Assembly (NCBI RefSeq): GCF_019216885.1
Contig: NZ_JAAQRC020000002.1
Span: 263,501-327,500, forward strand
DNA length: 64,000 nt
Direction of reading: 5' to 3'
Origin: Methylobacterium sp. SyP6R
GTDB taxonomy: Bacteria > Pseudomonadota > Alphaproteobacteria > Rhizobiales > Beijerinckiaceae
A model generated the notes under the pieces. That model saw nothing but the letters and a program-made list of their open reading frames with translations, was not told where the DNA came from and searched no databases. Positions 1-8,894 of the stretch are shown one piece after another; position 1 is the stretch's first letter; the number at the start of each line of letters is the position of its first letter. The position numbers were made by a program, and so were the translations under genes.

Positions 1-121
1 CGAGCCCGATCCGATCCGCAAGCCCGCCATCCCGTACCTCCCTGTGATCGATGGCGACGCCGGAATGACTTCATTCGACGGCGGCGCGGGATGTTTCTAC
101 TGGAGTTCTGCGCCGGACCTT

Positions 122-1084
122 CTACTCGACCGCAACGCCGGTCTTGGCCACGATCTCCGGCCATCGGGCGACCTCGTTGCGCACTACCTGCCCGAAGGCG
201 TCGGGGGCGGTGCCGCCCGGCGTCGCGCCGAGTTCGAGCAGGCGGGCCGTGGTCTTCGGTTCCGCCAGCACGGCGGCGATGCGCGATTGCAGCAGGTCGA
301 CGATCGGGCGCGGGGTCCCGGCGGGCGCGAGCAGCCCGAACCAGGCCGCGACCTCGTAGCCGGGCACCCCGGCCTCCGCCATGGTCGGCACGTCCGGAAG
401 TCCGGGGAAGCGGGCGGCCGTCGTCACGGCGAGCGCCCGCAGCGTTCCGGCCCGCACGTGCCCGATCGCCGAGGGCAGGTTGTCGAACCCGAGCTTGATG
501 TGGCCGGCGATGAGATCGTTCAGCATCGGACCGCCGCCCCGGTAGGGGACGTGGGTGAGCGGAATCCCGGCCATCACCTTGAGGAGCTCGCCGGACATGT
601 GCGGCGAGCCGCCCGTCGAGGTCGAGCCGAAGGCCAGGCCCTCGGGCGTGGCACGGGCCAGCCGGATCAGCCCCGCGAGGTCGGCGACCCCGAGCGAGGG
701 GTTGGCCAGCAGCACGTTCGGCGTGGAGGCGACCACGGTGATCGGCGCGAAGTCGCGCACCGGGTCGTAGGGCAGGCTGCGGAACACCGCGGCGTTGATG
801 CCGTGGGTGTTGATGGTCGCCATCACCAGGGTGTAGCCGTCCGGCGCGCTGCCCGCGACCGCCTTGGTGCCGATGTTGCCCGAGGCGCCCGGCCGGTTGT
901 CCACGATGGCGTGCTGGCCGAAGCGCTTGTCGAGCCGGTCGGCGACCAGGCGCGCCAGGATGTCGGTCGTCCCGCCGGGCGGGAACGGAACCACGATCCG
1001 GATGATCCGGTCCGGATAGGCGGCGAGTGCCGTCCCGGGGACGGCCAGCGACGCGAGCAGGCCCAAGCACAGCCGACGGTCCAC
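122..1084 (-). CDS. Bug-family periplasmic solute receptor (TctC-like)
   Basis: A 320-residue protein of the Bug/TctC family, which are periplasmic receptors for carboxylates and related small molecules, normally of tripartite tricarboxylate transporters. Residues 1-22 form a Sec-type signal peptide ending near ALAA. The family motif PFPPGG lies at about residues 33-38, followed by a DNRPGASG segment and an HVPYRGGGP segment in the second lobe, as usual for these proteins. Length is normal for the family. No TctA or TctB membrane genes are visible, as is common for Bug proteins. It is transcribed away from the thiolase operon starting at 1268, so the 184-bp gap probably carries divergent promoters. 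The ligand cannot be deduced. Confidence 0.9.
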   Translation of the reverse strand: MDRRLCLGLLASLAVPGTALAAYPDRIIRIVVPFPPGGTTDILARLVADRLDKRFGQHAIVDNRPGASGNIGTKAVAGSAPDGYTLVMATINTHGINAAVFRSLPYDPVRDFAPITVVASTPNVLLANPSLGVADLAGLIRLARATPEGLAFGSTSTGGSPHMSGELLKVMAGIPLTHVPYRGGGPMLNDLIAGHIKLGFDNLPSAIGHVRAGTLRALAVTTAARFPGLPDVPTMAEAGVPGYEVAAWFGLLAPAGTPRPIVDLLQSRIAAVLAEPKTTARLLELGATPGGTAPDAFGQVVRNEVARWPEIVAKTGVAVE

Positions 1085-1267
1085 GGTGGCTCTCCGTGCG
1101 TTTCGCGAGTGCGCCGCCCTTCGGGTCGAGTTCCGTCACGCGGAACTCTTACGGTCGCCCTCGCCCCTCCCTCGCCCGCAACAACCGACGTCGTTCCAGC
1201 GGACGTAACAGTGTTGACAGGGTCTAACCGGGAAGGCAACCATCTTCCGAACAGAGATCGCGCCGGA

Positions 1268-2485
1268 ATGTCCGCGCGGCCCGCCCGGAGGATGCCCGTT
1301 GCCTCGTTCCGCATCACGGACCTGTTTGCCCCGGCCCGTGCCGGTTTCGGCCCGGTGAGCACCGTTGCGGGCGTCGGGCTGACGCCGTTCGGGCGCCACG
1401 AGGGGCACTCCACGCTCGACCTGATGAGCCGCGCGGCCGCCGATGCGCTGACGGATGCGGAGCTTGAGCGGGGCGACGTCGACGGGCTGATCACCGGCTA
1501 CTCGACCACCCACCCGCACCTGATGCTCTCGACCGTCTTCGCCGAGCATTTCGGACTGCGCCCGACTTACGCGCACGCGGTGCAGCTCGGCGGCGCCACC
1601 GGCTTCGCGCTGGTGATGCTCGCCCACCTCCTGGTCGAGGCCGGGGCCGCGCGGCGGATCCTGGTGGTGGCGGGGGAGAACCGGCTCACGGGCCAGTCCC
1701 GCGACGCCGCGATCCAGACCCTCGCGCAGGTCGGCCATCCCGTCTACGAGGTGCCGCTCGGCCCGACGATTCCCGCCTATTACGGCCTCGTCGCCGCCCG
1801 CTACGCCCACGAATACGGCGAGCAGGATCTCGCGGCGCTCGCGGTCTTGATGCGCGCCAACGCCGCCCGTACGCCGGGCGCCCATCTGCGCGATCCGATC
1901 ACCGCCGAGGCGGTCCGGGCCTCGAAGCCGATCGCCTCGCCCCTGCGCCTTCTCGATTGCTGCCCGGTCTCGGATGGCGGCGCGGCCTTCGTGATCGCCC
2001 GGGACGAGGCGGGGCGGCGCGGACCCCGCATCCGCGGTGCGGCCCAGGCCCATACCCATCAGCACGTCAGCGCCGCCCCCTCGCTCACCACCTTCGGAGC
2101 AGGAGACTGCGCGGCCCGCGCGCTCGCCGCGGCGGGCGTCGGTCTGCCCGATATCGGCTACGCGGCGATCTACGACAGCTTCACGATCACCCTGGCGATC
2201 CTCCTGGAGGAGATCGGCCTCGCGCCGCGGGGCGGGGCCGGGCGGCTCGCCGCCGAGGGGCATTTCGATCCCGCCGGCGCCATGCCGCTCAACACGCATG
2301 GCGGCCTCCTGAGCTACGGCCATTGCGGGGTCGGGGGCGCCATGGCGCACCTCGCCGAGACGGTGCGGCAGATGCGCGGCGAGGCGGGGCCCCGCCAGAT
2401 CCCGCCGCCGGCCCTGGCGCTGCTGCATGGCGACGGCGGCGTCCTGTCCTCCCATGTCAGCCTCGTGCTGGAGAATGTCCGATGA
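1268..2485 (+). CDS. thiolase-like protein (SCP-2/lipid-transfer type)
   Basis: About 405 residues with the thiolase fold of the SCP-2/acetyl-CoA acetyltransferase type that works with DUF35 proteins. The region near residue 120 that usually carries the nucleophilic cysteine (CASG-like) reads LGGATGF, with no cysteine. The C-terminal part has an NTHGGLLSYGH segment corresponding to the thiolase GGLLS and GH motifs. This suggests an altered reaction or a non-catalytic carrier-type role. The start is uncertain: ATG 1268, ATG 1292 and GTG 1355 are in frame, and homology begins around VAGVGLTPFGR just after 1355. The reading frame stays open back to position 44, but that part is only the shadow of the opposite-strand Bug gene. 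The stop overlaps the DUF35 start (ATGA). Confidence 0.85.
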   Translation: MSARPARRMPVASFRITDLFAPARAGFGPVSTVAGVGLTPFGRHEGHSTLDLMSRAAADALTDAELERGDVDGLITGYSTTHPHLMLSTVFAEHFGLRPTYAHAVQLGGATGFALVMLAHLLVEAGAARRILVVAGENRLTGQSRDAAIQTLAQVGHPVYEVPLGPTIPAYYGLVAARYAHEYGEQDLAALAVLMRANAARTPGAHLRDPITAEAVRASKPIASPLRLLDCCPVSDGGAAFVIARDEAGRRGPRIRGAAQAHTHQHVSAAPSLTTFGAGDCAARALAAAGVGLPDIGYAAIYDSFTITLAILLEEIGLAPRGGAGRLAAEGHFDPAGAMPLNTHGGLLSYGHCGVGGAMAHLAETVRQMRGEAGPRQIPPPALALLHGDGGVLSSHVSLVLENVR

Positions 2486-2868
2486 ACCCGGATCCTTCGA
2501 GCCCCGCGCCCGCGCCCGCGGACTGGACGCGGGGCGGCGAGGGCCTCGCCTTCGCGCGCTGCCGCGCCTGCGGCCACGTCCAGTATGTCCTGCGCCCGTT
2601 CTGCCCGGCCTGCGGCGCCCGGGACCTTCAGGTCACGCAGGCCTCCGGCCGCGGCCGGGTCTACGCGCTGACCACCGTGGCACGGGCGCCGTCGCCGGAA
2701 CTCGCCACCCACGCGCCCTACGTCGTCGCGCTGATCGACGCCGAGGAGGGCTTCCGCTTCATGGCCCACGCGGCCGAGGGGCTGGCGATCGGCGCGCCCG
2801 TGCACACCGCCTTCCGGACCTTCGGGGCCGGGCGCGTCCCCTATTGCCTGCCGCAGGAGCGTGAGTGA
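2482..2868 (+). CDS. DUF35 / Zn-ribbon OB-fold protein, thiolase partner
   Basis: A 128-residue protein with an N-terminal rubredoxin-like zinc ribbon (Cys27, Cys30, Cys41, Cys44) followed by an OB-fold (about residues 55-120, containing GRVYALTTV and PYVVALID). This is the standard layout of DUF35 proteins, which form complexes with SCP-2-type thiolases and CoA-binding aldolases. It starts by ATGA overlap with the thiolase and its TGA overlaps the next ATG by one base, so the three genes are translationally coupled. Length is typical. A role as acyl-CoA-binding subunit of the thiolase-like protein is inferred from family and context. Confidence 0.88.
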   Translation: MNPDPSSPAPAPADWTRGGEGLAFARCRACGHVQYVLRPFCPACGARDLQVTQASGRGRVYALTTVARAPSPELATHAPYVVALIDAEEGFRFMAHAAEGLAIGAPVHTAFRTFGAGRVPYCLPQERE

Positions 2869-4967
2869 TGGCGAATCTCGCAGCGGCCCTCGACCCGCGC
2901 AGCATCGCGGTGATCGGGGCCTCGGAGAACCCGGACAAGATCGGCGGGCGGCCGCTCCTCTACCTCTCGCAGTTCGGCTTTCGCGGCGAGGTCATCCCGG
3001 TCAACCCGCGGCGAGAGGAGGTCCAGGGCCTGCGCACGGTGCCGCGCCTCTCCGACCTCCCCCGGGCGCCGGACCTCGCCATCGTGGCGGTCCCGGGCGA
3101 GGCAGCGGTCGCCGCCCTCGACGAATGCGGCGCCATGGGCGTCACGGTCGCCATCATGATGGCGTCCGGCTTCGGCGAGACGGAGTCCCCGGAAGCCAAG
3201 GCGGCCGAGCGCGCCATGGTAGCCCGCGCCCGGGCCCGCGGCATGCGGGTGATCGGCCCCAATTCCCAAGGGCTGGCGAATTTCGGCACCGGGGCGGTGG
3301 CGAGCTTCTCGAGCATGTTCCTGGAGGTCCCGCCGCTGGACGGCCCGGTCGGCATCGTCAGCCAGAGCGGCGCGATGAGCGTCGTGCCCTACGGGCTGCT
3401 GCGCGGGCGCGGCATCGGGGTGCGCCACACCCACGCCACCGGCAACGACGCCGACGTCACCGTCTGCGAACTCGCCGCCGCCGTGGCCGAGGACCGGGCG
3501 CTGAAGCTGCTCCTCCTCTACCTGGAGAGCATCCCGGACCCGCACCACCTCGCGCAGGCCGCGGAGGTCGCCCGCTCGCACGGATTGCCGATCGTCGCGC
3601 TGAAATCCGGCCGCACCGCAGCGGGCCAGGCCGCCGCGCTCTCCCATACCGGCGCGCTCGCCAACGAGGACCGGGTGGTGGACGCCTTCCTCGAGCAGCA
3701 CGGGATCTGGCGCGCGCGCGACACCGCCGATCTCGTCGAGGCGGCGGAACTCTACCTCAAGGGCTGGCGGCCGGAGGGCCGCCGCATGGTGGCGGTCAGC
3801 AATTCGGGCGCGACCTGCGTGATGGCGGCGGATGCCGCCTCGGCCGCCGGCCTCACCCTGGCGCCCCTGAGGGAGGATACGCAAGGAGAGCTACGCACGA
3901 TCCTGCCGAGCTTCGCCTCGGTGCGGAACCCGGTCGACATCACGGCGGCGCTCATGACGAACAGCGCCCTGTTCGGCCAGATCCTGCCGGCGATCGCCCG
4001 CGACCCTTCGGCGGATGCCTTCCTGATCGGCGTGCCGGTGGCGGGCCGGGCCTACGACGTCGACGCCTTCGGCCGCGACACCGCCGCCTTCGCGGCCGCG
4101 ACCGGCAAGCCGGTGGTGATCGTCGCGCCGCAGGACCTCGTCGCAAAACCGTTCCGCGAGCGCGGCCTGCCGGTCTTTACCGGCGAGGGGGCCGCCGTGC
4201 GGGCGCTGCACCAGTTCATCGTCCACCACGAGCGGATGCAGGCGGCGGCCGGTCGCCCGCCTATCGCGGCGGTCGCGCCCGTGTCCCCGCATGCGCCCCG
4301 CCTCCTCGACGAGGCGCGGAGCCTCGCGCGCCTCGCACAGGCCGGGATTCCGGTCGTGCCGCACCGGCTCTGCCGCACGTCCGAGGAGGCGGTCGCGGCG
4401 GCGGCCGCCCTCGGCGGGCTCGTCGCCGTGAAGGGCTGCTCGCCGGACGTGGCGCACAAGAGCGAACTCGGCCTCGTCCATCTGGGCTTGAGCGACGCCG
4501 CCTCCGTCGCAGCGGCCTTCGAGGCCTGCCGCGCAGGTCTCGAGCGGCACGGGAGTGCCTTCGCGGGCGTGATCGTCGCGGCGATGAGGCGCGGGCGGCG
4601 CGAATTGATGCTGGGCGCCCACCGCGACGCCTTCTTCGGACCGGTCGTGGTGGTGGGTGACGGCGGCAAGTACGTCGAGGCGATGCCCGACGTCGCCCTC
4701 CTGCTGCCGCCCTTCGACGAGGACGACGTGCGCCGGGCGATCGGTCGCCTGCGCATCGCGCCGGTGATCGCCGGCATCCGGGGCGAGCCGCCGCTTGCCC
4801 TCGACCGCTACCTGTCCGCCGCGGTCGCGGTCGGCCGGCTGATGATGGACGATCCCCGCATCCTGAGCCTCGACGTGAATCCCATCGTGGTCGGCAGTGC
4901 CCCGGACGACTGCGCGGCACTCGACGCGGTCGTGTTCGAGAGCGGCGAGGAGGGAGGCACGCCATGA
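2868..4967 (+). CDS. ADP-forming acetate/acyl-CoA ligase family protein
   Basis: A 699-residue single-chain acyl-CoA synthetase (NDP-forming). The N-terminal CoA-binding Rossmann domain spans about residues 5-135 (SIAVIGASENPDKIGG). Succinyl-CoA-ligase-like domains follow, with the SHTGAL segment near residue 265 that carries the phosphorylated histidine in this family. A C-terminal ATP-grasp domain occupies about residues 480-690 (VAVKGCSPDVAHKSELGL). Expected reaction: activation of a carboxylic acid to its CoA thioester with formation of ADP and phosphate. ATG 2868 is preferred to GTG 2865 because it keeps the one-base overlap with the DUF35 stop. It probably feeds a CoA thioester to the thiolase, hydratase and CoA-transferase proteins around it; the substrate is unknown. 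Confidence 0.88.
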   Translation: MANLAAALDPRSIAVIGASENPDKIGGRPLLYLSQFGFRGEVIPVNPRREEVQGLRTVPRLSDLPRAPDLAIVAVPGEAAVAALDECGAMGVTVAIMMASGFGETESPEAKAAERAMVARARARGMRVIGPNSQGLANFGTGAVASFSSMFLEVPPLDGPVGIVSQSGAMSVVPYGLLRGRGIGVRHTHATGNDADVTVCELAAAVAEDRALKLLLLYLESIPDPHHLAQAAEVARSHGLPIVALKSGRTAAGQAAALSHTGALANEDRVVDAFLEQHGIWRARDTADLVEAAELYLKGWRPEGRRMVAVSNSGATCVMAADAASAAGLTLAPLREDTQGELRTILPSFASVRNPVDITAALMTNSALFGQILPAIARDPSADAFLIGVPVAGRAYDVDAFGRDTAAFAAATGKPVVIVAPQDLVAKPFRERGLPVFTGEGAAVRALHQFIVHHERMQAAAGRPPIAAVAPVSPHAPRLLDEARSLARLAQAGIPVVPHRLCRTSEEAVAAAAALGGLVAVKGCSPDVAHKSELGLVHLGLSDAASVAAAFEACRAGLERHGSAFAGVIVAAMRRGRRELMLGAHRDAFFGPVVVVGDGGKYVEAMPDVALLLPPFDEDDVRRAIGRLRIAPVIAGIRGEPPLALDRYLSAAVAVGRLMMDDPRILSLDVNPIVVGSAPDDCAALDAVVFESGEEGGTP

Positions 4968-5002
4968 TCCGACATGAGGAGGGAGACACGCCATGATCCG
5001 AC
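4947..5002 (+). repeat. 29-bp-period tandem duplication of a ribosome-binding/start region
   Basis: Two 27-nt units (4947-4973 and 4976-5002) differ by one base and are offset by 29 nt. Each contains a GAGGAGGGAG ribosome-binding core and an ATGATCCGAC start. The first copy includes the stop of the acyl-CoA ligase gene; the second provides the true start of the Bug gene at 4993. Because 29 is not a multiple of three, the first ATG (4964) is out of frame with the Bug protein. Confidence 0.9.
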
Positions 5003-5970
5003 GCCGAGACCTCGCCGCCTGCCTCGCCGGTGCCGGCGCCCTTGCGCTGGCGCCGCGGGCCGCCCGCGCCGCCGCCTGGCCGGCGCGGCCCATCGGCGTC
5101 GTGGTACCCTATCCGCCCGGCGGGTCGACCGACATCACCGCCCGGATCGTCGGCGAACGGCTCTCCGTGGCCCTCGGCCAGCCCCTCGTGATCGACAACC
5201 GGTCGGGAGCGGGCGGCAACCTCGGCATGGATGTCGTCGCCCGCGCCGTGCCTGACGGCTACACGCTCGGCGTCGCCACGACGGCGCACGCCATCAACAT
5301 GACGCTGTTCCGCAAGCTCAACTACGACACGCTCAAGAGCTTCGCCCCCGTCGCACTCCTCACGGAAAATCCCCTCGTCCTGGTGGTGCCGGAGGCGGCG
5401 CCATGGCGCGACGTGCGCGCCCTCGTCGCGGCGGCCAAGGAGAAGCCTGGCGCCCTCAACTACGCCTCGTCGGGCGTCGGCCAGTCGACCCATCTCGCAG
5501 CCGAGCTCTTCGCGTCGATGGCGGGGGTCAAGCTCACCCACATCCCCTATCGGGGCAGCGCGCCCGCGATCACCGACGTGATCGCAGGACGGGTCGATCT
5601 GATGTTCGACACCACCCAGTCCGTGCTCTCGCACGTGGAGGGCGGACGGGTGCGGGCGCTCGGCATCACCTCGGCGGAGCGGCTGCCGCGGGCCAAGGAC
5701 ATCCCGACGATCCGCGAGACGGCCTTGCCCGACTACGTCGCCATTGCGTGGAACGGGCTGGTGGCGCCCAAGGGCACCCCCTCCGACACCATCCAGCGCA
5801 TCCACGCCGAGACCGTCCGGGCCTTGCAGGAGCCGGGGATCGTCGCGAAGTTCGAAGCACTCGGGGCGACATCCCGCCCGCTCTCGACCGAGGCGTTCGG
5901 CGCCTTCATGGCCGACGAGATCGCCAAGTGGGGCGCCGTCGTGAAGCAATCCGGAGCGACGCTCGACTGA
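4993..5970 (+). CDS. Bug-family periplasmic solute receptor
   Basis: A 325-residue Bug/TctC-type receptor. The N-terminus has consecutive arginines (MIRRRDL) followed by a hydrophobic stretch to about residue 26, which could be a Sec or twin-arginine signal. The family motif PYPPGGSTD follows directly, then DNRSGAGGN and HIPYRGSAP. It is the fourth gene of the thiolase/DUF35/ligase operon and probably captures the carboxylate that the ligase activates. It has the same fold as the protein at 122-1084 but is clearly a separate paralogue. The start is set by a strong GAGGAGGGAGA ribosome-binding site in the duplicated segment. Confidence 0.9.
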   Translation: MIRRRDLAACLAGAGALALAPRAARAAAWPARPIGVVVPYPPGGSTDITARIVGERLSVALGQPLVIDNRSGAGGNLGMDVVARAVPDGYTLGVATTAHAINMTLFRKLNYDTLKSFAPVALLTENPLVLVVPEAAPWRDVRALVAAAKEKPGALNYASSGVGQSTHLAAELFASMAGVKLTHIPYRGSAPAITDVIAGRVDLMFDTTQSVLSHVEGGRVRALGITSAERLPRAKDIPTIRETALPDYVAIAWNGLVAPKGTPSDTIQRIHAETVRALQEPGIVAKFEALGATSRPLSTEAFGAFMADEIAKWGAVVKQSGATLD

Positions 5971-6446
5971 AAAAAACGTTTTCCGGCAATGCCAGAGGCT
6001 TGGTAAGACAAGTTGCACAGCATCTTGGGCATTGATTCTTTCCCGGTTTCTCGGACACCTCCGATACGAGTTCCGGAAAATTCCTTCCGGAACGCGTATC
6101 ACGAGCCCGCGCGGCGCCTGAGCGACGCTGAAATCCGCATTGCGAAGCAATCCGTGGGAATTCGTATGATACGCTCATCGCGGACGGGGGAGGTGTTCGA
6201 CGACGAGGATCCGACGCTGATTCACAGGGCGCAACGCTGACCCTCTGCCTGGCGTCCCGCGCCGTCTTACCGCCTCCGGAAGGCCGCCACGCGGGCGATC
6301 GGCGGACGAGCGGCGACTGTGCGCTTTCATTTCGCCCAGTGAACGATATTCTCACGTGTGAATGGCGACGAGCGTGCGGGGCGATCCCGGGTGGGGGACG
6401 GCGGAAAGCGGGTGACATGAACCGAGCGGAGGAGCGGAGCTGGGCG
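5971..6446. other. gene-poor stretch with repeat A copy
   Basis: About 475 bases after the Bug operon without a convincing gene. It holds the repeat A copy at 6063-6170. A 75-residue reading frame (6013-6240) runs through that repeat and looks like chance. No clear rho-independent terminator is seen directly after 5970. Confidence 0.6.
6063..6170 (+). repeat. interspersed palindromic repeat, family A copy 1
   Basis: Begins with an inverted repeat (GATACGAGTTCCGGAA ... TTCCGGAACGCGTATC), continues with a CACGAGCCCGCGCGG segment, and ends with TCCGCATTGCGAAGCAATCC and CGTATGAT. The same order of blocks is present, inverted, at 46675-46800, and part of it at about 11317-11364. It lies between genes, as expected for a REP-like element. 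Confidence 0.75.
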
Positions 6447-6785
6447 ATGAAGGTCGGTCGTGGGGGCGTCACGCAACCCGTGGCGATCGCGCGGGCGCTC
6501 GCGGCCGCCCTGCGGGCTGAAAGCGTCGAGGCGATCTTCCGCGCTGCGTCGGCCAGCCCCTCTTCCGCCATCGACGATGTGCGCACACGTGTCGGCGAGG
6601 GCTTCGGCTCGGTCGCGCGCGATACCCGGTTCCATCGGTTCGGGCTCCTCGACGTGGCGCCGCCTCCCCCCGACCGGTCGGACGGCGCGAAGCTCCAGCC
6701 GGGGGTGCCGCGGATCGCGACGCGGTCCGAGGCAGAAGCGAGTGTCCGTCACGCCGTCCCGGACCGCCGCAGGAGCGCCCGATGA
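6447..6785 (+). CDS. small hypothetical protein, doubtful
   Basis: A possible 112-residue protein starting at ATG 6447 with GGAGCGG upstream. Its only support is that the stop overlaps the hydratase start by ATGA, the coupling pattern used repeatedly in this region. The first half is alanine-rich and could be helical; the second half is rich in proline and arginine without a recognisable motif. Long frames also exist on the opposite strand here, so it may be chance. I do not recognise a family. Confidence 0.3.
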   Translation: MKVGRGGVTQPVAIARALAAALRAESVEAIFRAASASPSSAIDDVRTRVGEGFGSVARDTRFHRFGLLDVAPPPPDRSDGAKLQPGVPRIATRSEAEASVRHAVPDRRRSAR

Positions 6786-7612
6786 GCCAGACGGTCGATG
6801 CGGATGGGGAGACGTGGACGGACGACATCGCCACGCCGGGCCTCCTGTGCCGGATCGCGGCCCTGCTCGACCGCGACGGGCGTGAGGTCGCGCGGCGTAC
6901 CGTCCTTCCCCGTGGCTGGCACATCGGGCTTTTTCCCACCGGCCTGGCGCAATCGGAACTGCGGCCGGACGGCTATGCAGGGCCGGGGGTGCCGCTCCCG
7001 GATCTCGGCCTGCCCCGGGTCATGCTGGGCGGACGCCGGGCGGCCTACACGGGCGACATTCCCCTCGGCGCAAGGGTCGGGCGGCGGACCGAAATCGAGA
7101 GCGTCGCGGAGAAGACCGGCCGCAGCGGCCGGATCGCCGTCGTGGCGGTTCTCAATGTGCTCAGCGTCGGCGGGCGCGAGGTCGTCGCGGAGCACGAGGA
7201 TTACGTCCTGCGCGAGGCGGCCCCGTCCGGCACGGACCCTGCCGCCTCGCCGCAGGACGGTCCCCCGCGGCCGTTCGACGTCGCGCGCATCCTGACACCC
7301 GACGAGACGTTGCTGTTTCGCTTCAGCGCCCTCACCTTCAATGCTCATCGCATCCATTACGACGCGCCCTACGCCACGGGCCGCGAGGGCTACCCGGCCC
7401 TCGTGGTCAACGGCGCCCTCACGGCGCTGCTCGTCCTGGAACTCGTCCGGGCGACCGCCGGACGGGAGCCCGCCGCCTTCGGCTACCGTACGCTCAGGCC
7501 GCTCTATTGCGGGCGTGCGATGCACCTGAAGGCGCGGCGTGGAGCAGACGAATGGCGAGCCTGGGCCGAGGACGAGGCCGGGGCGGTCGCGCTCGAGGCG
7601 ACCTTCCGGTGA
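6782..7612 (+). CDS. MaoC/hot-dog hydratase (mesaconyl-C4-CoA or itaconyl-CoA hydratase-like)
   Basis: A 276-residue double hot-dog protein resembling the HTD2/mesaconyl-C4-CoA hydratase group. The N-terminal half has the R-T-x-L-P-x-G-W pattern seen in these enzymes. The C-terminal half contains FNAHRIHYDAPYA (about residues 187-199), the usual catalytic region with Asn/His and a conserved tyrosine, then GYPALVVNG. Expected reaction: reversible hydration of an alpha,beta-unsaturated acyl-CoA. A ribosome-binding site (CAGGAGCG) precedes ATG 6782. The stop overlaps the GTG of the CoA-transferase gene (GTGA), so hydratase and CoA-transferase are made together, as in itaconate- or citramalate-type catabolic modules. 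The exact substrate is not shown by the sequence. Confidence 0.82.
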   Translation: MSQTVDADGETWTDDIATPGLLCRIAALLDRDGREVARRTVLPRGWHIGLFPTGLAQSELRPDGYAGPGVPLPDLGLPRVMLGGRRAAYTGDIPLGARVGRRTEIESVAEKTGRSGRIAVVAVLNVLSVGGREVVAEHEDYVLREAAPSGTDPAASPQDGPPRPFDVARILTPDETLLFRFSALTFNAHRIHYDAPYATGREGYPALVVNGALTALLVLELVRATAGREPAAFGYRTLRPLYCGRAMHLKARRGADEWRAWAEDEAGAVALEATFR

Positions 7613-8832
7613 GCGAGCCCTCCCCCGCCGCCCGGCCGCTCGCCGGCATCCGGGTCATCGACCTCACGAGCGTCGTGGTCGGCCCGGCCTGCACGCTGCG
7701 GCTCGCCGATTTCGGTGCCGAGGTGATCAAGATCGAGCCTCCCGGCGGCGACATGCTGCGCTGCCTGGGCGGACCCTCGCCCGGGGGGCGCCACGCCGGC
7801 TCGTACCTCCACCTGAACCGGGGCAAGCGCGCGCTCGGCCTCGACCTCAAGATGCCGGCCGCCCGCGCGGTGCTGGAGCGCCTGATCGCGGGAAGCGACA
7901 TCCTCGTCGCCAACATGCGCCCGGAGGCGCTGGCCCGGCTCGGCCTCGACGCGGAAGGCCTCCGTGGCAGGTTTCCTCGGCTCGTTCACTGCACGATCAC
8001 CGGCTTCGGCCCCGGCGGGCCCTATCGCGGTCGCCCGGCCTATGACAGCGTGGTCCAGGGCGTGTCGGGCATCGCCGGCCTGGCCGAGCGGCGCGACGGC
8101 CGCCCGCTCTACGCGCCGTTGCTTCTGGCCGATCACGTCACCGGCGAGATCGCCGCCTCGGCGATCCTCGCCGCCCTCTTCGCCCGCGAGCGGACGGGCG
8201 CGGGTGCGACGCTCGAAGTGCCGATGCACGAGACCATGGCGGCCTTCGTGCTCCACGAGCATCTCGGCCCGCGGACCTTCGTTCCGCCGCTCGGCCGGGC
8301 CGGCGACGCCCGCGTGCTCAATCCGGAGAACCGGCCCCTCCCCACGGCGGATGGCTGGATCAGCCTGACGGCCAATTCCGACGCGCAGGTCCACGCCTTC
8401 CTGCGAGCGGTCGGGCGGGCCGACATGATCGACGACCCGCGGCTCGCCACCGTCGCCGACCGGTTCCGCAACGTCGACCTGTGGTTCCGCATCCGCTCCG
8501 AGGCTCTGGCGGCGCGCACGACCGCCGAGTGGCTCGCGGTCTTCTCTCGGGCCGACGTGCCGGCCATGCCCTGCCACACGCTCGAAACGCTGGAGCGTGA
8601 TCCCCACCTCGCTGCGGTCGGACTGATCGGCACGGATGCGCACCCGACCGAGGGCACGGTGCGCACCATCCGGCCGACGATCCTGCATGACGGCGCGCCG
8701 GCCGCCGCCGGCCGACCGGCGCCGCCGCCGGGCTACGACACCCGTGCCGTGCTTCACGGGCTCGGCCTGAGCGAGGCGGAGACCGACGTGCTGATCGCCA
8801 CCGGGGCCGCGTTCGAGACTGGGACCGGCTGA
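7609..8832 (+). CDS. CaiB/BaiF-type family III CoA-transferase
   Basis: A 407-residue family III CoA-transferase. The N-terminus shows the family pattern (GIRVIDLTSVVVGP, GAEVIKIEPPGGD). The catalytic aspartate region is RPAYDSVVQGVSG at about residues 140-152, followed by the usual RRDGRPLY and DHVTG segments. Expected reaction: transfer of CoA between two carboxylic acids through a covalent intermediate. GTG 7609 is chosen because homology begins at once and it overlaps the hydratase stop; the frame stays open upstream only as a shadow. It probably activates the acid whose unsaturated CoA thioester the upstream hydratase processes. Confidence 0.9.
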   Translation: MSEPSPAARPLAGIRVIDLTSVVVGPACTLRLADFGAEVIKIEPPGGDMLRCLGGPSPGGRHAGSYLHLNRGKRALGLDLKMPAARAVLERLIAGSDILVANMRPEALARLGLDAEGLRGRFPRLVHCTITGFGPGGPYRGRPAYDSVVQGVSGIAGLAERRDGRPLYAPLLLADHVTGEIAASAILAALFARERTGAGATLEVPMHETMAAFVLHEHLGPRTFVPPLGRAGDARVLNPENRPLPTADGWISLTANSDAQVHAFLRAVGRADMIDDPRLATVADRFRNVDLWFRIRSEALAARTTAEWLAVFSRADVPAMPCHTLETLERDPHLAAVGLIGTDAHPTEGTVRTIRPTILHDGAPAAAGRPAPPPGYDTRAVLHGLGLSEAETDVLIATGAAFETGTG

Positions 8833-8894
8833 ACACGCCACGGCCCGACGGCGAACACGCCGCGGGCCTCGACCTTCAGGGAGGAGACACCACG

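Noticed and set aside
44..1267. Upstream part of the 813-codon open frame that ends with the thiolase-like gene
   Set aside because: It is antisense to the Bug receptor gene, arginine/glycine-rich and without homology; the thiolase fold begins only after about 1268.
3891..5093. A 400-codon minus-strand frame in the acyl-CoA ligase region
   Set aside because: Shadow of the plus-strand ligase; no motif and no ribosome-binding site.
6013..6240. A 75-codon frame after the Bug gene
   Set aside because: It is largely made of repeat A sequence and shows no protein features.
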